Positions 55,766 through 64,000 of a DNA stretch of 64,000 nt are shown piece by piece. The notes under the pieces are model-generated. The model saw nothing but the letters and a program-made list of their open reading frames with translations. It made no database searches and was not told where the DNA came from. How positions within the stretch are numbered: the stretch's first letter is position 1; every line of letters starts with the position of its first letter. Origin of the DNA: Hyposmocoma kahamanoa (Eukaryota > Arthropoda > Insecta > Lepidoptera > Cosmopterigidae). Both the position numbers and the translations under genes were made by a program. The stretch spans positions 24,350,361-24,414,360 of the forward strand of contig NW_020653945.1 in NCBI RefSeq assembly GCF_003589595.1. Reading direction: 5' to 3'.

Positions 55766-56440
55766 TATTATCTATGGTAGTGTATCGTATAATTATTAAG
55801 TATTATTTAATTTAATTTTATTCGATTCTCAATTTTCTTTTTATAGTAATACATTTTTAGTTACAAAAAACGTAGTAACCCTATACTGCTGCAATATGGC
55901 CGCTTCTTTTTTGAAGAACTAAGTAAACAAAACACGAAACACACCGCTGCCATCCTACGTCCCTTTTTATCTCCCACCGCTATTGTCTGATACTACGCTC
56001 TATGTGTCATGTACTTTATATTGGTTTATTCATGTGTATTAGATAAGTATACGATTTTATTATTATTATTCGTATATCAGGACTCGGCAAGAAGCGGTAC
56101 TAATGTTTATATTGTTACACTTTAGTAGCGTTGCACAAGTTTATTAGTAAAGATTAATTTGAGGCGCTGAGATCAAGAGTGGTGTAAGCCACATTCTTCG
56201 AAAAATCTTGTTTTTGCCTTGTGCAGGTCGCTGATGATGTTTTTGAGCTTCTTTTGGAGTATCCCTAAGTTCTCATAATTTAAGAGATTATGGCAACATT
56301 TTTAATTTATGCATTTACTGCTTTTCACAACACTTTTGGCGTGCGCTAGCTTGGTATAAGCTAATATTTTACAATTCGGTATATTTTCAAAGTTAAATAT
56401 CTCTATTGTGCGATAATGAGGTTACATCGTTTTTGTTCTC
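55766..56440. other. No recognisable feature
   Basis: AT-rich. No motif-bearing frame. Confidence 0.35.
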
Positions 56441-56615
56441 AGCGTGGTAGTCTAATGATTTGACCTACCGCCTCTCAATCAGAGGTTAGTAGGTTCAAAT
56501 CTGGGCTTGCACATCTGAGTTTTCCGGAATTTATGTGTGGAATTTGACATGAGTTTTTCGGGTAAGGAAAACATCGCGAAGAAACCTGTACACATCTGCA
56601 AAACATTTTAACGAT
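56440..56615 (+). repeat. SINE-C copy with tRNA-like head
   Basis: The head AGCGTGGTAGTCTAATGATT and B box AGTAGGTTCAAATCTGGGC are followed by the body TCGGGTAAGGAAAACATCGC and GAAGAAACCTG, the common moth SINE body. Confidence 0.75.
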
Positions 56616-56624
56616 GTGTGATTG

Positions 56625-56790
56625 AGATGAACAGGTCGTGCGCCTAGTGGCCCACTCAGAGCAACAAATCGCAAAGATCTTATGGGCACTGCTACGGTGC
56701 CCGCCACCATAAGACATAATGTTGGCAAGTCTCATGTACCTGTAGTTTCACTAGCATCCCAAAAGCAAAATGCAGTATTGCTCACTTTTT
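56625..56790 (-). repeat. Family T copy, partial
   Basis: GAACAGGTCGTGCGCCTAGT, CAAATCGCAAAGATCTTATG, TGTAGTTTCACTAGCATCCC in reverse T order. Confidence 0.78.
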
Positions 56791-57358
56791 AACCAACTGC
56801 AAAAAAGGGAGGAGGTTCGGCTGTACGTATGTTTTCCGATTTCTCCGTCAATTGTACACCTTTATGATTTTTTTTTTGTTTAAAAGTGTGCACTCTCGTG
56901 GTGGTCCTATTGTCACCAAGTCAGAATCTGATGAGGGGATCCATGAAAATAGAGAAAAATCCTCAAATTTTAACCTTCCAGTGGTCGCAACCTTGCGCCG
57001 AACATAAACAGTCGCGCGCGGTCTGTGAGACCGCAACTTTGCGTGTTCAGTTTGAGAAGACAAATGAATATCATCATAACGTTGTATAGCACATTAAAAA
57101 GTCTTTTTTTTAAATAAAAAACATTATTATTAATCAAACAGTTCACAAAAATTCAAAATTTTAGTCATATGACACAAAACAACGTTAGAAATCAAGAAAA
57201 TAACCAAACGAGATGAAATTTTCTATCTTAATCACTAATAGACATCATAATTATTACTAAGACTAACCAAAATTATTATCAATAACAATTGCACAATTTT
57301 GTAGGAACACAAAAAGGGAAAACAAAATAAAAAACTTGTAAATATTTTTAAGAGTAGG

Positions 57359-57473
57359 TACAGGGTCAAGAGCACTTCAAGCTTGACACTTAAGACTTAA
57401 ATCCAACTCTATGCCGCTTACGATAAGTACGATCCAAGTACAAAATGTCAAGCTTGACGTGCTTTTGACTGTA
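57359..57473. mobile_element. 111 bp Tc1/mariner-like element with TA flanks
   Basis: Begins CAGGGTCAAGAGCACTTCAA and ends TTGACGTGCTTTTGACTG. The two ~28 bp ends are inverted copies with few mismatches, flanked by TA at 57359-57360 and 57472-57473. Confidence 0.85.
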
Positions 57474-57639
57474 CTACGATAACCTACTGCTTATCAGTAT
57501 CAATGGTTTGACATAATCAAATCTTCATCTTCTGTTTCCGCCTTCTCTGCAAGCCGTTCTGATTCATCGTAACGCATTGTCTATAACAAATAGTGTAATA
57601 ATAAATAATTGAATACGATATTACATAAAACAATATAAT

Positions 57640-57790
57640 TTTGTAATATACGTAGATAGATAGATATACACTTTCTTGCTCACAGACAAGCACAAAAACA
57701 GTACATAGACAGCAATTAATGTGGGCAAAGGCGGACTTATCGCTAAGAGCGATTTCTTCCAGACCGCCTTTGAGATATAAGAAAACAAAT
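57640..57790 (-). repeat. LINE-M 3' end fragment
   Basis: GCGGACTTATCGCTAAGAGC and GATTTCTTCCAGACCGCC match the 3' end seen at 33630-33665. A GATA-rich run (57653-57666) precedes it on the plus strand. Confidence 0.65.
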
Positions 57791-58411
57791 CAGAGCGCCA
57801 ATAGCAAAATTTGAATTGTATAGATAGACAACAATTAACATTAATTTATTAAGTAATATAGTACAAATAACATGAAATACTCACCCAGTCTTCAGTTTCA
57901 TTCCATGAATTTTTTTGGAACACGACCGGTCGCGCGCGGATTCTGAGACCGCAAACATAAATAAAGATACATATGCGCTTGCGGTGAATGTCACAGGGCT
58001 ACTAAGGAGAAGTACCTCATCTCCTCGAGGATATCATGGTCGCTCAACCATCTATAGTTTATAGTTTTTGTTAAATGACTAAAATAAGGTCGCTGCGGTC
58101 CCTGAGACCGCGCGCGACCACTAGAAGGTTAAAGACACGTACACTGGTTGACTGACTGATTATGCAAATTCTTTTTTGTTGGATACGTATACTCTCGAGG
58201 TGGCCCCTAATGTCAACGATGCTGTTCCGGATTCATTTCGGCTATCATAAATGAAAAAAAAAAATCCGCAATTATGATGACAACCAGAAAAAAGTATAAA
58301 ATGTACAAAGGAGTCCGTCACTACGAAGTCTGATCAGGGGATCCCATGGAAAAGGCCGAGAAGCAAACTTTTTAGGTCGGTTTTTTTTGTCAATGAGTAA
58401 CTTACAATTTT

Positions 58412-58555
58412 TTTTTTTTTTGACACTACCATTTTGCAGTTCGCCGCGGATGGCCTTGACTGCGGCATCAGACGAAAAAAGCCAGCTGAAGGCTCCTAAC
58501 TACTTAAAAATAAACCAAAGCTAAACTTAAAACTAAGACCTCGGCTGAGGATGCT
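58412..58555 (-). repeat. LINE-N 3' end, reverse
   Basis: A T run (58412-58424) is the poly(A) tail in reverse. CCGCGGATGGCCTTGACTGC and GAAGGCTCCTAAC, with GACCTCGGCTGAGGA at the far side, are the reverse complement of the end of 19928-20420. It splits a family T copy. Confidence 0.72.
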
Positions 58556-58925
58556 ACTGGGGACAAGTAATGCGCACACTATTTCTTGGCGGCAGTAATA
58601 GGTAAGGTGGGGTAACCTATCACAAAGTCGAAATTAAAAAAAAAAATTTTTGTCTACAATAACGTTCATTACACCGAAAACCGAATTATAACGAAACAGT
58701 TGTTCTTTCAGGATATGTTGAACGTTTATCGCAGACACGATTAGGTTCGGTTAGATTAGGTTAAGTTAGGTTTACAAGAAAAAAACATTTTCCTCTAAAA
58801 ATTCTTTCGAGGTTATGAAATTTTGACCAAACGTTATTTCTGTAAAATGTCATTTCGAACTACTGCTAGGTAAGGTGGCAGTACTTCGCTGGACGAAATC
58901 TTTAACAAGGAGCCTTACTTTTTCA
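58556..58925 (-). repeat. Family T fragments around a TTAGG-like tract
   Basis: TTCTTGGCGGCAGTAATAGG (58586) and GGTAAGGTGGCAGTACTTCG (58869) are two T head pieces in reverse. Between them, 58738-58775 reads ATTAGGTTCGGTTAGATTAG then GTTAAGTTAGGTTT, a degenerate run of the insect telomere unit TTAGG. Confidence 0.6.
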
Positions 58926-59317
58926 AACATAACCAATCAACAGTTAAAACTCACCTTTCTCGACACTTTCTGGGTATTCACAAAGACAAACACAGCTCCT
59001 TTTACCTGATATCCGGCCTAGGAAAAAACATAGGACAAAAATAATTCTACGTAATAAAAGTTAAGAAAATGTTCCTTGACACATCGTCACGTTGTTAGAA
59101 GATCTCTAATAGGTTCAGCGAGGGAATTCACATGGAAAGGTCGGGTGTTGGTAGATTAACGACACAAATTTACAGACCGAACGTGTGAGGAAAAGTAGGG
59201 AAAATTCGACTTTAGCCTACATAATTCAACAAAGTAGATGTTCTTAAAAAGGCGAAGTCAGAAGTACGAAGAATATATAAACGTGTTCCAAAAATGGAAG
59301 TGGAGGAAGCGACAGAC
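58926..59317. other. No recognisable feature
   Basis: AT-rich sequence without family match. Confidence 0.35.
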
Positions 59318-60260
59318 TGCCACCGTGGCCAAAACGATTACAATACTGGTCTGCCACGCAGAAGCCGGGTTTAGTTCCCGGGCCGGAAGGAATATTTGTA
59401 TGGCCTACAACTTTCTCTCGTGAGTTTGAGTGTAATTATGGTTGTCTATGGCACACGTGATGCAGGGTTTCCCTAGTGCAGATTAAGCACTGCATACGCA
59501 GTCCGCAGAAAACGTGACCTTACCGATGTTGGTACTCCTAGACTAGTTTACTTTAGTTACTTCCATAGTATAATGTCCTACAAGATTCTCTTGTGTGGTA
59601 AAGCGGCAGATATTCATACCATATTTGTATTGCAAAACGAGCGATTCGTTCTGTACTGTCTAGGCTCTCGGGTTTCTCTCAGAGAAAATTTTAAGGAGAC
59701 TGGTATCATGACTGTGACATCACAGTACACTTACTCAAATATTTTATATGCCCGTAACAATGTACATAATTTCAATAAGAAAGAAGATATCCATAATATT
59801 AACCTTAGAGCCAAGCCCAAATTCATGGTACCACGATTTCGTTTAACCAAGATAAATGACTCTTTTATGGGAAACTGTATACGTTTTTACAATAAGATTC
59901 CGGAGCATATATTAAAATTATCATTTCCTAAGTTTAAATACTACATCAAAAATATTTTGATTGAAAAGCCATATTACAAAATTGAAGACTTCGTGTTAAA
60001 TAAAGATGTATGGAAAGACGACATGGCTCCAGAATCCACACAAAGATTCAAAGTGTATTTCGTAGAATTTAATTTATTTGAAAAGAGCAATCCCTAGGGT
60101 TTCTTGCTCGTTCTTCTCAGGGAAGTCAACGTAGTGAACGATCTTAAATGTAACGTTTTCAAGTGTACATTTATTTTACTTAAGGAATAAATGATTTTTT
60201 GCAGATGCAATGCAGGGTTTCCTTAGTGTGGGGCTATTAGTGTATCTGTATCCGTTGCTA
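59318..60260 (+). repeat. SINE-A copy split by LINE-J
   Basis: Head and body run 59318-59480 (ACCGTGGCCAAAACGATTAC, TTAGTTCCCGGGCCGG). The last segment is present again at 60208-60260 (ATGCAGGGTTTCCTTAGTG). The ~19 bp shared by both sides is the target duplication of the LINE-J insertion. Confidence 0.82.
59479..60208 (+). pseudogene. LINE-J copy, 5'-truncated, with polymerase C-terminus and 3' UTR
   Basis: The frame 59573-60097 (174 codons) encodes the end of a jockey-type polymerase: CLGSRVSLRENFKETGIMTV, TSQYTYSNILYARNNVHNFN, KFMVPRFRLTKINDSFMGNC, RFYNKIPEHILKLSFPKFKY and YYKIEDFVLNKDVWKDDMAP, ending EKSNP. The catalytic part is upstream of the truncation, so the copy is non-autonomous. 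The 3' UTR has CTTGCTCGTTCTTCTCAGGG and ends after GGAATAAATG. It is the best LINE-J reference in the window. The first ~20 codons may not belong to the element frame. Confidence 0.88.
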
Positions 60261-60344
60261 TAGCGAGTGGGTTTTAAATTTCTTATCTATCCTATCTATC
60301 TATCACATTGAAAGACAGACGTGATAGTATGCACCTATTTAGTA

Positions 60345-60603
60345 GCAGTAGAGCTCCTTGTGAAAGAGTTCGTCAGGGAAGTACTGTGCCACCTTACCTA
60401 TTTCTGCCGCCAAACAGTAATATGAACATTATTGCGTTCTGATTTTGGAGAGCAAGGGTGCTGCAGGCGAAATTACAGGCACATGGGCCTTATCATTATG
60501 TCTCAGGGTGGTAGGTGCAGCTGTAATGCAACTGTTATAGACAGGCGTGTTGCTTACCACCAGGCGCACGACTTGTTCGTCCCGTCACTTGTATCATAAA
60601 AAA
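60345..60603 (+). repeat. Family T copy, near full length
   Basis: From GCAGTAGAGCTCCTTGTGAA through CTATTTCTGCCGCCAAACAG to GCGCACGACTTGTTCGTCCC and an A-rich tail. It ends where M8 begins. Confidence 0.88.
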
Positions 60604-60605
60604 GC

Positions 60606-60885
60606 TATGTATGCATTGACTTACAAATAAATGGACGACGGGTCTAATACACAAACAACCTATTTAAACGTAGTGACATGTAAAGGAATATGAAAAAGCT
60701 AAAACGTTGAATTTAAATTGTAATGTCATCGCAGTACTGTCTACTTTTGCTTGCTTCGCTGTCAGTCGAACAAACGAAGACTAAAGCGTGAATGACGCTC
60801 TGTATACGATTTTAACGCCCTATAAGTTCGGACACTTTTTAGCGCGGACCCGACGTCCATATAATTGTAAGTCAATGTATGTATG
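60606..60885 (-). mobile_element. Family M8 element, 264 bp, 8 bp duplication TATGTATG
   Basis: The element 60614-60877 is in reverse orientation to the 38 and 47 kb copies, with TATGTATG on both sides. Confidence 0.95.
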
Positions 60886-61490
60886 TAACTTATATTTATT
60901 GGATGATTTTACAAAGAGACATATTGAGGCGTTTGTGTTTTGTTTTTACAACATAATAACCATATTAAGAGCTCTCATGCCAAAAAAGCTTTGACGTTGG
61001 CTCCGCCCAAATTTGTGAAACAAATATATGCCTGAAGTTCGAGTGACATGCGACAGGAGATGTTGAATTTTGCGCATTAAAAGTACCAAATTCGTTTTAG
61101 CGGAATAACTCTAAAACTAAAGGGATTTAAAAGAAATCCGTAGTGACAGTTCTCGACCATGCATAAATATAATTAATTATCTAATTTTTGTCCTAATAAC
61201 CTGTAGCATTTCGAGGATGAATCGAAAAAATGTGAAAATTAGAGGTCATTTCGTGATTTTTATCTATCGAGGAAACTTTATTGTTTTATGTTTCTGATTA
61301 GTGTCTATGCTTGAATATATCGTGTAGTTACTCATACAATATTTTATTTTTAACTTTATAGTGGATATACCCCTCTAAAATCAAATCGAAGATTAGGAAT
61401 TTTTCCTCTGCTCCCTCTTTAGCAAATATTTTATTGTATAGATTGTTATGGTGAAGGTGTATAAAAAACTATCAAACTTAGATATATTTT
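60886..61490. other. No recognisable feature
   Basis: AT-rich. No motif-bearing frame. Confidence 0.4.
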
Positions 61491-61496
61491 TTTTTC

Positions 61497-61700
61497 GAAG
61501 TCAAAAGTCAAAGTCGAAACATTTATTGCATTCACGTTGTTACATTTATAAGTGTTAAATTATTGGTAGAGATCAACATGAACCCTGTAAGGACGCAGCA
61601 ATGTCAAATCATTCATCATCACAAAAAAATTGTGTTACAATTTACTTACAATTTATGAGAATTTAAATGAATTAAAAATATACATTTTTGCAGGTCATTT
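61497..61700 (-). repeat. Probable LINE 3' end, reverse, (CTTTGA)-like tail
   Basis: GAAGTCAAAAGTCAAAGTCG followed by AAACATTTATTGCATTCACG has the tail and AATAAA-complement layout of LINE-J-like ends. The body does not match LINE-J closely. Confidence 0.5.
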
Positions 61701-62139
61701 TAAATATGTATTAAGCATGTCATATAATAATAAATTACAACCTAAAAACTAGTTCAGGTCAAAACATTCTAGAATTATATTTAACAATAGTCAACTTAAT
61801 TTTTTTTTAATAGTTAAGATAAGACGTTTATTGCGAACATGCGGTAAATATGATGTACATTTAAATTTTCCAGTATCCACACCTATGTTGGTTGGGTGTC
61901 GCCACAGACATATATCTAATCGCAATATAGTAAATATTAATGTAATCATTAATTCTTCAGAAACAAAAACAAAACATGACAAATATAAAATGCCTACTCA
62001 ATTAACTCAAATAATTAATAACAACTCAAAGTAAACATTCACAAAATAATGGTAAGTATCTCAAATCAAATATGTGACTATTAATAATAAATCCAACTTA
62101 ATTTAACATTCACATTATGTTATCATATATTAATTTTTA

Positions 62140-62450
62140 TTATTATTTATCAATATTAAAATATTTATTTTAATTTTATTACTTTTCTTTTCGTTAATTT
62201 TTATGTATCCTATATCAAATTGATAAAAACTCTTGCACCGAATAGAAGCTTTTTAATAATAAATAATTTTTTAATGCATGTTTCAATTTATCTATATTAG
62301 TTTCTGTTTTTATATGTTCTGATATTTTATTATAAGTTTTTACCGCCATTGCAAAGGGCCCTAAGTGAACTAAATTTAATTTTGAAGTTGGGGGGCTAAT
62401 CTTTGGCGTGGACGCAAATTATCTGGCCTATCGTACTGTGGGAAAAAGTA
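62140..62450 (-). pseudogene. LINE-Q polymerase C-terminus
   Basis: The minus-strand frame reads SPPTSKLNLVHLGPFAMAVK, TYNKISEHIKTETNIDKLKH and ALKNYLLLKSFYSVQEFLSI, then a stop. That is the standard end of jockey/CR1-like polymerases (YNxLPxxIK...FKxxLKxxLxxxxFYSVxEFL). The upstream part is lost. The tail at 61497 may belong to the same element. Confidence 0.75.
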
Positions 62451-62523
62451 CATCTTTTTTTTTGACAAAATACTTATTTTTTATTTATATTATATTGAAT
62501 AAATAAGAAATATAAATAAATAT

Positions 62524-63222
62524 TAGACAATATCACATGCATTGCTCTGATCCCAAAGTAAGTAGCTAAAGCACTTGTGTTATGGACATCGGAAACAACG
62601 ACGATACCACTAACACCCAGACCCGAGACAATATAGAAAAGTTAGTTTATCTACACACATATCATAAACCCTCTATGATGTGTTCAAAAACCGTAAATTA
62701 CGGCCAGCATAAAGATAAACTGTTTTGTTAGAACAAATTTCTTATCTGTGAAAATGTTATTATTGCTTCCTATTAACATCGAATTCGATTTTATTATGAC
62801 ATTAAATTTGGAACATCTCTGAAATACAAAACAATTTAATTCGACCTCAATTCTAATATTAGTCGAGATGAAGTTTTATTAGAAATGAAATGTCAATAGC
62901 AAACAATTTTGACAAATTTCACACGTTACTTAATATCGAACGATATGATAGTTGGGGCCGACTCTAGTTTGTCTATAAATTAAATAAATAGTACGGTTGT
63001 GCCACATGCGTGAGAAAAGTTTTTATTTGTCGCCATTTCGCCAGTCGTAACATGCAGTTCCTGAACACTTCACAGAGAGCTTATAATATGTGTGTAGATA
63101 AAGCAGTGTATGTAACTGTACATAATTAGGCATTAAAACACTCGGCTGGGGATCGAACCCGGGACCTCAGAGATGGCAACACCATGAAAACCAGTGTGCA
63201 GGCCACGCGACCACGGAGGCCG
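62524..63222 (-). repeat. SINE-D copy split by a short inverted-end element
   Basis: The body part is 62524-62650 (GCATTGCTCTGATCCCAAAG, TAAGTAGCTAAAGCACTTGT). The head part is 63140-63222 (reverse of GGTCGCGTGGCCTGCACACT with B box GGTTCGATCCC). Between them TATCTACACACATATCATAA (62649) is mirrored by TTATAATATGTGTGTAGATA (63081-63100), so a ~450 bp DNA element probably inserted here. Confidence 0.65.
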
Positions 63223-63725
63223 TCAAGTATGTTAATATTAATTATGGTTGTATTTATTGTAAATGAGAATTCGGTTTATTACATTATTACGGGCGTAGTG
63301 TATTTAATTAAATGTACAAATTAAGATCAAACTATAGATTTTTTTGTCATTCCAGTACTTGAAGTCATTTGTCTATTCATTCTATTCATCCATTCAGTAT
63401 TAACCCTATACAGTGTCTCAACTAAACATTATCTATGAAACCTAAAACGTTTTATCTAAGTAAGACAATATCGTAAGCAGGTTAATGCAACGTATCACCG
63501 GCTTCATACTAAACGGCAAGATATTACTATTATATATTTCTAACTCCATTAGCTGAACAAAGAGCTTCTCGATATCTTACTCTCGCTTTTGTATAAATAA
63601 AGAGTTCCATTATACAACTACGTTATAATCTATATTTATGACGTTAGCAAACCGCACTTAATAACGTAAAATTGGTTTGACACTACTCATTCATAATACC
63701 GATTTAAAACGCGCAAGAAGCTTTT
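63223..63725. other. No recognisable feature
   Basis: AT-rich. No motif-bearing frame. Confidence 0.4.
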
Positions 63726-63726
63726 T

Positions 63727-63998
63727 TTATAATATCAAGTGACGAGGCAAGCTACACGCCTGTCCATAACAGTTGCAATGCCACTCAGAGCTTTAAATCG
63801 CAAGGCAATCGCCACTGCGCCAGTTACCCTAAGACATAAGTTGACATGTCCTAAGTGCCTATAATTTCACCAGCACCTTTACCTTCAAAACCGGAACGCA
63901 GTTATGCTCACATTGACTGCTTGACGGCAGAAATAGATAAAGTATTGTCATACTTCCCTGGACAAACTCTTTCACAAACTGCTGCTAAGATTGCCCTT
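63727..63998 (-). repeat. Family T copy, near full length
   Basis: From TATAATATCAAGTGACGAGG through CACGCCTGTCCATAACAGTT, TTTCACCAGCACC and TTGACTGCTTGACGGCAGAA to CACAAACTGCTGC at the window edge. Confidence 0.87.
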
Positions 63999-64000
63999 TG

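Larger units (their letters stand above)
56970..58132. mobile_element. piggyBac-like non-autonomous element with TTAA flanks
   Basis: The 1155 bp element 56974-58128 starts CCTTCCAGTGGTCGC and ends GCGACCACTAGAAGG, with TTAA at 56970-56973 and 58129-58132. A motif GTCGCGCGCGGTCT...GAGACCGC lies near each end (about 57012 and 58098, the latter inverted) and again inside (57926). There is no transposase frame. The interior holds a TA element (57361-57471) and a reversed LINE-M tail (57640-57790). Confidence 0.88.
56783..58395 (-). repeat. Family V-like copy interrupted by a piggyBac-like element
   Basis: The left part 56783-56973 (TAACCAACTGCAAAAAAGGG, GTACGTATGTTTTCCGATTT) and right part 58129-58395 (GTCTGATCAGGGGATCCCAT, TTTTTAGGTCGGTTTTTTTT) carry V ends. 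GTCAGAATCTGATGAGGGGA at 56920 and GAAGTCTGATCAGGGGATCC at 58325 are near-identical, so the V sequence may itself be duplicated. Confidence 0.6.

Noticed and set aside
56440..56515. Possible functional tRNA gene
   Set aside because: It is followed by the SINE-C body with AAGGAAAACATCG.

Overview
This is a eukaryotic, insect-type window, AT-rich and dominated by dispersed repeats. The coding evidence and the repeat set (tRNA-headed SINEs, jockey- and RTE-like LINE ends, a Penelope-like element, many short inverted-repeat DNA elements, a (TTAGG)-like tract) fit a moth or butterfly. The order is inferred from repeat style and not proven. Two assembly gaps of exactly 400 N lie at 22025-22424 and 42653-43052.

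Only one host gene is recognisable: a neuroligin (cholinesterase-like synaptic adhesion protein) on the minus strand. Three coding exons join in frame across GT-AG introns: 28953-29314 (start, signal anchor, beginning of the cholinesterase-like domain), 25753-25970 (PVCPQ to SEDCLYMN block) and 1424-1576 (HGESFEWNSGN to NYRLGILG). The intron phases match exactly (2, then 1, then 1 at the outgoing end). The rest of the gene lies beyond the left edge. Intron 1 is about 3.0 kb and intron 2 about 24.2 kb. A good acceptor at 29472-29473 ahead of a leader with several upstream ORFs suggests that at least part of 29.5-64 kb is a further 5' intron or upstream regulatory DNA of the same gene. I recognise no second host gene there.

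The remainder is layered mobile DNA. I use working names. PLE = Penelope-like element with a GIY-YIG endonuclease end and inverted terminal modules, with 12-13 bp target duplications at three copies. Family T = ~280 bp high-copy element ending in a TGATATTATAAAAAAA tail. Family V = element bounded by a GTACAGAGTACT end and a CTCCTTTTTTGAAGTCGG end. Family W = ~0.6 kb element with CCGCTCACGCGAT inverted ends. Family M8 = 228-286 bp element with CATTGACTTACAA inverted ends and perfect 8 bp target duplications at all four copies. Family U = Tc1/mariner-like TA element. SINE-A (GTGGCCGAATGGTTACC head), SINE-B (tail GTTCGATCTTTGTATT), SINE-C (AAGGAAAACATCGTG body) and SINE-D (GGTCGCGTGGC head) are tRNA-derived. 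LINE-J, K, M, N, P and Q are non-LTR fragments.

Several insertions are nested and can be ordered in time: W inside LINE-J (35.2-35.9 kb), LINE-J inside SINE-A (59.5-60.2 kb), SINE-A inside T (53.9-54.1 kb), V inside SINE-C (53.1-53.3 kb), and a piggyBac-like element inside V that itself holds a small TA element (56.8-58.4 kb). A second theme is a set of near-perfect short-spacer hairpins and one ~218 bp hairpin beside the second gap. I did not find a convincing new multi-gene system. The most interesting leads are the Penelope terminal-module copies with clean target duplications, the M8 family, the hairpin set, and the 24 kb neuroligin intron placed next to the position of vertebrate splice site A.
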